Shown here piece by piece: positions 56,966 through 64,000 of a stretch of 64,000 nucleotides of DNA. The notes beneath the pieces are model-generated. The model did no database searches, had not been told where the DNA came from, and saw only the letters and a list, made by a program, of their open reading frames with translations. Every line of letters starts with the position of its first letter. Position 1 is the stretch's first letter. Both the position numbers and the translations under genes were made by a program. This DNA is from Agrypnia vestita (lineage: Eukaryota > Arthropoda > Insecta > Trichoptera > Phryganeidae): contig JADDOH010000496.1 of assembly GCA_016648135.1 (NCBI GenBank), positions 62,001 through 126,000 on the forward strand, given 5' to 3'.

Positions 56966-57949
56966 TTGTTAATTTGATTTTTCTATAGTATGTCTTTTCT
57001 AATTGATTTATAAAAAAATGTTAATAATTCACATAATTTAGTTCTGAAATTGCAGCTTTACAATAATAAAATTTAAAATTTATCCCGATTAAGGGAATTG
57101 ACATAATTATTTCGAATTTAATATTGAGTGTACAAGAGAAAAGGCATTCAAAAATATTTAATTGAAAGCAATATGTACATGCCAGATTAGATTGAGGGAT
57201 AACACAACTTACCTGCAAACCGAACTGCTGCAGTGATGTAACGCCGCCCGTTAGCAACCTTGTTTACTACTAGGGATGTGAAGTGAAGCGTTTCTTTGAT
57301 GGGCTGCCACGTAATATCGTCAGCCCCCATTGAAGTGTAAAGTCTGGCAACACAACGTTGATTGTGTCAGGTAACTTCTGGTGTAGATTAAGGCTTTATG
57401 CTCTGTTCAACGACCTATAAGAAGACAACAGCAATAATTATATACTGGAAGTGTTAATATCTAACGGAGTATTATTTTAGTAATCTTATATTATACAGAA
57501 CAGTAAGTAAAGTGAGTTCAGCTTTAAAAAAAAGAATCATACGCGTACTCATACACGCGCGGTAGAAGTTATACTTAACTAAAATTAAGAGAAAATTATA
57601 TATTAATAATATTAAAATTATATATTAATGACGATCAAACGGGTTGAAAAACAATCTCAAGAAAAGTGATTAGATTAAAGATCAGAAATTATTGGAAATG
57701 GTTTTAGGGTAGGACTGGTGGTTGTATTTTAACTATTCAGACCAATCAGAAATGATCTCACGCTTAGTCTTCCGCGTTGCAAATCAACACAAAACAGTAC
57801 ACATTTTTTACAGAACCTCTCTGCACTTCAATACACTCTTCAAAAAATTGATTTTTTCAACACAAAAATCAGTGCAATCAAATCAAGCTACAACACATGT
57901 ACCTACCATAATTACCCTTTACATTTTTACTCCCTTCCTTTTAACTCGT
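56966..57949. other. AT-rich non-coding DNA, no gene seen
   Basis: Nothing recognised apart from short open frames without family features. Confidence 0.5.
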
Positions 57950-58505
57950 AGCGTCTGCTTGTCTACTTGTCGTCTCGTCTGCTTGTCTGACGAAAAATCT
58001 TTGGATCGATTTTTAACCCCTTTACCGTGATCCAATTGAGCTGAAACTTTGCAAGCAGACTTGTGGCGACGATCAAGAAGATCTATCAAATTTTCGTTAA
58101 AAAAAATTAATACCTTTTTGGATTTTTTAAATTTTGAATGGTTTTTTCATACAAATTATTTAGTTGTATGAAAATATTTCAACGCGCCTGGTAAACGCGA
58201 AACCTGATTATAGTGTAATTTTGGATTTTCGGAAATGTTTTATTACTCCCTTTCGTAGCGTCGTCCGACCGAAGCCCAACGTTAAGCGCCAAACCAGTTT
58301 CCCCTAGTAAATGAGAAATGGAGTATAATAAAAACTTGGTTTTTAGGTCTGTTAGGTTTTAGTCTGCTTATCTTCTTGTCTGACGAAAAAACTTTGGATA
58401 TTTCGTAGCTTCCCCCGACTCGAGCCCAACGCGTGGGGTAAGCCAAACCTTGTCAACTAGTAAATGAGAAAGGGAGTATAATAAAAACTTGTTTTTTATG
58501 GGTTA
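57950..58505 (+). repeat. Repeat family D, with internal duplication
   Basis: GTCTGCTTGTCT, GACGAAAAA.CTTTGGAT, GAGCCCAACG-like words and TAAATGAGAAATGGAGTATA occur twice, about 160 bp apart (second copy near 58365-58505). Each ends in ATAATAAAAACTTGGTTTTT. The inverse lies at 52530-52680 and 50752. It may be the 3' part of a LINE or SINE. Confidence 0.5.
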
Positions 58506-58517
58506 GTTTTTTTACAT

Positions 58518-58606
58518 CATATGTGGGGTATAAAATCAAGGGGCAGCAATATCCAAAAAATATTAATATTATATTAATGCTACATTTTGCTTATATACCC
58601 CACATA
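58518..58606. mobile_element. MITE family A, short deleted copy 3
   Basis: It opens TCATATGTGGGGTATAAAAT and closes TATATACCCCACATA, with GGCAGCAATATCC inside. Only 89 bp remain. Mariner 3 has inserted at its right edge. Confidence 0.6.
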
Positions 58607-59771
58607 CATGGTCTGTTCAAAAAGTATCGCGAATTTTGTGTTTTTTTTTCAAAAATTATTAACATATTCATGAATATCTATTTTGTTCCCTTCAAAGTAA
58701 TCCCCACCAGATATTATACACTTGTGCCAACGTTTTTTTCAATCCTCGAAGCACTTCAAAAAATCATTTTTTGTGATCTTTTTCAGCTCCTTCTTCGATG
58801 CCGTCTTTATCTAGCGTAGCGTCGTCCTTTCATGGGCCTCTTCAGTTTCGGGAACAAGAAAAAGTTACAGGGGGCCAGATCTGGGGAATACGATCGCTGC
58901 GGCATTATTAATGTGGTATTTTTGGCCAAATTTAAACATAAAAATGCGCACAAGCAACGATGTGTGAGCAGGGGCGTTATCATGGTGCAAAAGCCAATTT
59001 TTGTTCTTCCACAAATCCGGGCGTTTCCGGCGGATCGTGCGGCAGCTTCCATTAGGATGATTGAGCTTTGGTTTCCACGTCATAATCATATAACCCCATG
59101 ATTCGTCACCAGTTATGATCCTCTGGAGCAAATTTGGGTCATCGCGGACAGAGTCCAACAGCTCCTTAGCAATGTTAATGCGATGCTGTTTTGGTCGAAA
59201 TTAAGTAATTTTGGTACGAATTTTGTGGCAACCCGTCTTATGCCCAAATCATTGGTAAAAATCAAATGGCACTAGCCAATCAATATTTTTAGGTACTCAG
59301 CAACTTCTATAACGGTGATTTGACGATTGGTCAATACTATTTTCTTAACTTCATCAATGTTTTCGTCTGATGTTGACGTGCTCGGGCGTCCGGCATGCTC
59401 TTCGTCGTTCACGTCTTCTCGGCCCTCTGAGAATATTTTGTACCACCGATAAACGTTGCTTCGGTCCAAGATAACTTCTCCATATGCCACAGTCAACATT
59501 TGAAATGCGTCCGCGCCCTAAATTTTGTTTTTCACACAAAACTTGATACAGAATCTTTGATCCACTTTTTGGAATAGGCAAAAATCAAAGACGAGCCAAA
59601 ACACGTACAAGCAAAGCAGCTGTCAAAAATTAACTGAACATTTAAAATGGCCGAACTTATCGTCATAAGTGAGATACATGAATACCAACATACCGCCATA
59701 AAAAAATCGAAAATCGAATATACGTGACCTGCGGAAATTCAAAATTCGCGATACTTTTTGAACAGACCTCG
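58607..59771 (-). mobile_element. Mariner element 3, different family (1165 bp)
   Basis: The inverted ends share GGTCTGTTCAAAAAGTATCG with TA on both sides (58605-58606, 59772-59773); the outermost bases differ (CAT left, CGA right). It is about 120 bp shorter than a full mariner. The ends and protein differ clearly from mariners 1 and 2. Confidence 0.85.
58807..59581 (-). pseudogene. Mariner transposase, dead
   Basis: Motifs in order on the minus strand: GREDVNDEEHAGRPSTSTSD (linker after the first HTH), QITVIEVAEYL (second HTH), TGDESW (first Asp), a deletion of roughly 45 residues, then RRKRPDLWKNKNWLLHHDNA with APAHTS (second Asp), and YSPDLAPCNFFLF. In the last motif the third catalytic Asp is Asn. 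At least three frameshifts split it. Inactive beyond doubt. Confidence 0.85.
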
Positions 59772-59773
59772 TA

Positions 59774-59889
59774 TATTCTATTATTCTTATACTATACAAA
59801 ATTTCGAATTCAAATTAAATAAAAATTTAAAAAATACGACAATAGTTGGTTATTTATGATAATTTGGTTACTTTTACGTGCTGTACTTA
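59774..59889. other. AT-rich spacer
   Basis: Nothing recognised. Confidence 0.4.
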
Positions 59890-60195
59890 TTTCGAATTTC
59901 TTTTTCTTCTTCATCAGCCTTCGTCTCTCCATTACTGGATATAGGCCTCTTCTCTTTCCATCCTTCCTTGTTGTTTGCTAATTATAGCCATTTTTTCCCC
60001 CCAAGCGGCTATATCATCGGCCCATCTCTTTTGAGGTCTTCCGATGCCTCTTTTATTCTCCCAAGAACTCTGGGAGGCCATCTTGTAGGATCCTGCCTTG
60101 CAACATGTCCTGCCCATTGCCATTTTAGCTTCTCTACACGATCCACGATATCCACTACTCTAGTTCTGCGCCTAATTTTGTCATTTGACAAAATG
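59890..60195 (-). pseudogene. LINE C-terminal fragment (RTE-like)
   Basis: Two minus frames together give RVEKLKWQWAGHVARQDPTR and GRPQKRWADDIAAWG, the usual C-terminal signature of a widespread insect LINE group, ending in an AYIQ tail. One frameshift separates the two. About 100 residues remain. Confidence 0.8.
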
Positions 60196-61897
60196 ACGAA
60201 ATTATTTAGAACATGAAAACTTATTGTGTATTTTTTAAATAAACTAAAGTAGTTAAAACAAAGTAAATTATAAATTAGATTAAAATGAATAACAGCCTTT
60301 TTGCATTAAATATTGAAAATGATTTTTTCAGACGTTCCCTAATTTGGCACTGGCTATCCGGTGGTAGTGACTCGTCAGATGTCAGGGACCGCACACACCT
60401 ACTCAGATAGGTTCATAATAAACTTTCTGTCACAATGACAGCACCGAGATTGAGTTATGAGCATTATGATCACATTTGACATAAACATGACAAATATCCA
60501 CTTCATTTCATTGTGGCGTGAAACGTTTCTGTACAAATAAACGATTTTTTTTTATATCTATTTGTCTATCAATGTGCCACTGAGTTGCACTTCACTATTA
60601 GGGTATTTGGATGGTATTAAATTAATAACTTATTTTCGTAATTTGTCTAGAACATTACTCAAAATCCTTTCAGTATGTATCAAGTCATCTCTACTCGTAA
60701 ATTTAATGCAACCCAGAAATGTGTTATAAAAGTTTTAAAATATATGGTTTGTAACTGGTTAATAAGTTACAAACAAACAAAAAATAAGGACTTAAAAAAA
60801 TTGAAAGTATTGATTTTCAGATGTATTCTAGTGTATTTATTAAATGATTCGGAAGAGTATCATACGTATATTAAAAAAGAATATTGCTTAATTATAATGC
60901 TTAATTGTAGTAATAATAATAATAAATGCTTAGCATTAAAAATATTTAGGTATTAAAATATATATAGGTAGCTGCGAAATCTATGTATGCTATTTCATGA
61001 GATGAACTAAAGATGCCTCCAAATATATGGAAGGGACCATGCTGGAGACATCTGTGCATCAGTGGGTACCTATCTGCGCCATACCAGATGGCAGTAATTT
61101 CAACAATTTTGGGTATAATTCAAAATATTATATTTTCATTATATTTTTTTGACCAAATTATGAAAAAAAGTGTATATCTAAAAATTTTTAATATACAAAA
61201 TGTTGATAAAATTCCAATCATTATTTTAATTGTAGAAATTGTATCAACTCTACCATTTTGATAGTAAATATATTTGTCAATAAGCAATAAATGCAAAAAA
61301 AAAACTTTGTGTTATCGGAATAAATTAACACAATAATACAATTTTATTACTTCAACATTTACATTGCAAAAACAAGCATAGTACTTAAAATTTATGGCTA
61401 ACATTTTTTTTGTTTCTTGCTCTCGCACGAAATAATGTTAATGGGCCGCTAATTACAGGTATGGATTTTATTATATTAAAGCACTTGTAAATTTATGTCT
61501 TTTTCAGACAGCTTTCTAGTATAATTTATAACGACATAATACACAGTGCTTCCTTATTACACTTCGCCAGCGTAAAATAAAATGAAACGCGGTCATAGAA
61601 GCTAACTATATGCAAATCGAGAACTCGCTAAATTTTAACCAGCTTTTTATGAAATAAGATTTATTAGCCCATTCCACTCGAGTAAGGAGCAGTTCTCAAT
61701 GTATCTGAAATGTATCTGACGAGTCAGCTTCGTTCAAATGTTCAACGAAAAAACTCATTCGTGTAAATAAAATCGTAATGTCTTACTGTTCGTCACAAAT
61801 AAGAATTGAGTGGAAAACTTATACATACCGTTGTATAAAAATTTCAAATTCATACGCAATGTTATTTTTACAAAATTAAATGAATTAATAATACAAT
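60196..61897. other. AT-rich non-coding DNA, no gene seen
   Basis: The 93- and 82-codon frames (60675-60956, 61013-61261) have low-complexity A/T codons and no motifs. Nothing else. Confidence 0.5.
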
Positions 61898-62070
61898 CGG
61901 CCGTATTCTGAAAATAGCAATATTGCTATTTCTGTATATTGACAGTTATTTTATTACACTATATTGCCGCTGATTTTGACGTTTTAAGTTTGACAGGTTT
62001 GAAATAAATGAATTCAATCAATCAGAAATAGCAATATTGCTATATCAGAAAGCTCTAAAACGTTAAGTTA
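61898..62070. mobile_element. MITE family C, truncated copy
   Basis: CGGCCGTATTCTGAA, TAGCAATATTGCTATTTCT and GTTTGACAGGTTTGAAAT match the left arm of 44089-44394. The right arm is mostly missing. Confidence 0.6.
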
Positions 62071-62355
62071 TTCATAACTTGTGTATTTTAAATGGGTAGA
62101 TAATTATTCAATTTATATTTTTTAATTTATAACGATCGGTTTTCAAAATTAAACGTTGAAAAATTATTCCTGACGTTCTTTTCGTTTCCTAAGGTATCCA
62201 ATAAATTGGGAAGAAGATCTAGTTCTGAAAAATTGTCTCTGAAACGATGTCCTAAGACGTGTCTCAGGGCCAGTGTTTGATATGCAGTACTAGTGACTAG
62301 TTGTTTAATTCCTGGAAAACGCAAAAATCTATTCAATCTGGTTCAACCTTAAATA

Positions 62356-62495
62356 TTACTATTATTACTGATCAAGCAAGTGCCTCTTCAGCGCTAGGGA
62401 AGATAGAGCACTGTCTCTACTCTTCTGCGTTCATTCATCTTCTCCCGTCGCGTGTCGTTTGTCTTTACAGGTCTTTTGCAATCAACTAAGAAACC
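62356..62495 (+). repeat. 140-bp direct repeat, copy 1
   Basis: From TTACTATTATTACTGATCAA to CAATCAACTAAGAAACC. It matches 63262-63399 with only a few changes, 906 bp apart. It includes a splice-acceptor-like TCTTTACAGG. Confidence 0.85.
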
Positions 62496-63261
62496 CTTTC
62501 TTAATCCTGATCATTTTCTAAGATTTAACGCATTACGCTTACTTATAATTTTTTATTCTTCACTTTATCATACACGCCTTTCTTACGTAATAATACATTG
62601 TATTTCCCAGGAAAACCAAGGCCTACACGGGCGGATATGTCAAGGCAGATTTGCAAGAGCTAGGCGCGTTCCAGTAGACAAGACCGATAAAAAAGTCTTT
62701 AAAATCGGTGTAGGGTGTGGGAAGACAATTGCGCCCAAAAGAGTGACAGGCATTGTCGGATTAATTTCAAATTGCAATAACTCGGCGATCCTGGATCAAG
62801 TATGAATATGGAATTCGTTACCACCCTAATGTAATTTGCAAATAAAATAAACGATTTAGAATATTTTTTCATTTAATTTCAATAAAATATATACGATTGA
62901 AGTTTTCACAACTACGACACTGCCTACTTTTAAAAAATGTTCGATTTTTTCTATATGCTGACTTCCATCTGACTTTATCAACCCTTGGCTAGATGTTAAC
63001 TTAGCCACCAACCACTTCAATATCTCGTGTGTATTATGAGGCTCATTTCGTCAATGCAGTGTGTCTTTATATCCTCGTTGCCAAGTTACGCACGCAATAC
63101 CAAATTATAACAAAACACAATATGCTCTTCCACTGCTTCGGTGGAGGCCTTCAGGGAAGAATATGCGTACAGTTTATAGGGCAGAGAAGCAGAACCTTTT
63201 CAGTATGGTTATAAGTAACGTTTTGCTTTATTAAAAGCTCGAGGATAACTTCACTATAACT
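62496..63261 (+). other. Segment between direct repeats, with unexplained open frame
   Basis: A frame ending at 62805 has an unusually mixed codon make-up after 62610: GLHGRICQGRFARARRVPVD and KTDKKVFKIGVGCGKT. A related phrase (GLQGRICVQF) recurs near 63156. An acceptor-like TTTCCCAG precedes 62611. I recognise no family; it could be an exon, a duplicated gene fragment or the inside of a small LTR element. Confidence 0.3.
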
Positions 63262-63399
63262 TTACTATTATTACTGATCAAGCAAGTGCCTCTTAAGCGC
63301 TAGGGAAGATAGAGCACTCTCTACTCTTCTGCGTTCATTCATCTTCTCCCGTCGCGTGTCGTTTGTTTTTACAGGTCTTTTGCAATCAGCTAAGAAACC
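63262..63399 (+). repeat. 140-bp direct repeat, copy 2
   Basis: It is nearly identical to 62356-62495, with a 2-bp deletion and a few substitutions. Confidence 0.85.
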
Positions 63400-63570
63400 T
63401 ATGTCGACATTTTAAATCTATCTCTCTCAGAATTTAAAACATCATTATATGATCATTTCTTTTCAAAATATTAAATTTTTATATAATGTCTTAAATTTTT
63501 TATATATACCTGGCTATTCAAATTTAATATTGCTATATTATCGGTGAGTAAAAATTTCTGAGATCACTAC

Positions 63571-64000
63571 TTTACACTTTTTTGCATATATACTTTTTTT
63601 ACATATATGTCTAACCTCATTATGTTTAAACTATGTATATATATACTTTTTTACATTTATACCCTTTATTTTTCTTTTACATTTAATCGTTTGTTGTATT
63701 TTAATTATGTATAAACCTGCTACTTTACACTTTTTGCATATATACCTTTTTACATATATTTCTAACCACATTATGTTTAAACTATGTATATATATACTTT
63801 TACATTTATACCCTTTATTTTTCTTTTACATTTAATCGTTTGTTGTATTTTAATTATGTATAAACCTGCTACTTTACACTTTTTTGCATATATACCTTTT
63901 TTACATACATGTCTAACCTCATTATTTTTAAACTATGTATATATACTTTTTTACATTTATACCCTTTATTTTTCTTTCACATTTAATCGTTTGTTGTATT
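63571..64000 (+). repeat. ~150-bp satellite, 2.9 copies to window end
   Basis: The word ACTTTACACTTTTTKCATAT recurs at about 63569, 63722 and 63871, and TTTAATCGTTTGTTGTATTT ends each unit. The array is cut by the window edge, so its true length is unknown. Confidence 0.85.

Noticed and set aside
57276..57460. Second hAT element starting TAGGGATGTGAAG
   Set aside because: No matching right end or 8-bp duplication could be found.
60675..61261. Two open frames as small genes
   Set aside because: Low-complexity A/T codons, no motifs and no supporting context.

Overview
This window looks like AT-rich nuclear DNA from an animal, almost certainly an arthropod and most likely an insect. The basis is the mobile-element mix: mariners with DD34D transposases, Penelope-like elements with GIY-YIG endonucleases, Helitron-like termini of the arthropod type, TA-, TTAA- and 8-bp-duplicating DNA elements, tRNA-derived SINE heads and LINE fragments. 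I cannot settle the order. The first mariner resembles the cecropia subfamily, common in Lepidoptera but not confined to them. I recognise no intact host protein-coding gene in 64 kb. There is no bacterial gene organisation: no operons, ribosome binding sites or CRISPR arrays.

Layout. 0-8 kb holds small inverted-repeat elements (MITEs), a Helitron-like copy, a 1.07-kb fold-back element flanked by TTAA (4366-5433), and an inverted pair of Penelope-like copies that sits as one unit between 12-bp direct repeats (5483-7735). 8.1-8.7 kb is a Helitron-like element packed with heat-shock-element arrays. 11.6-14 kb has a Helitron 5' end, a short inverted Penelope pair with hammerhead-like cores, and another Helitron-like copy. 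14-21 kb is mostly plain AT-rich DNA with a SINE and a 130-bp tandem repeat. 21.8-23.1 kb is a full-length mariner with a frameshifted transposase.

23.5-33 kb carries more Helitron-like and MITE copies, tandem duplications and a promoter-like or LTR-like block on the minus strand (32.47-32.99 kb). 33.8-36.5 kb holds a 3' LINE fragment, then a second, internally deleted mariner nested in a Helitron-like copy. 40-45 kb has LINE, Penelope, hAT and MITE pieces. 51.2-52.5 kb is a TA-flanked, pogo-like element with a PHD-type zinc finger and LINE debris inside. 53.4-57 kb has Helitron-like ends, a hairpin cluster and a tRNA-Arg(ACG)-like gene. 58.6-59.8 kb is a dead mariner of a second type inserted at the edge of a MITE. 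The right end has a 140-bp direct repeat pair and a 150-bp satellite that runs off the window.

Between the elements lie short blocks of higher GC and complexity (3.4, 10.1, 12.0, 17.4, 19.6, 36.7, 38.1, 43.6, 48.4 and 54.1 kb). They could be conserved regulatory DNA of a large intron or gene desert, but that is inference. The most noteworthy signals are the phased heat-shock-element arrays, the repeated hammerhead-like cores tied to Penelope ends, and the large fold-back structures. All element boundaries were read by eye from terminal repeats and target-site duplications.
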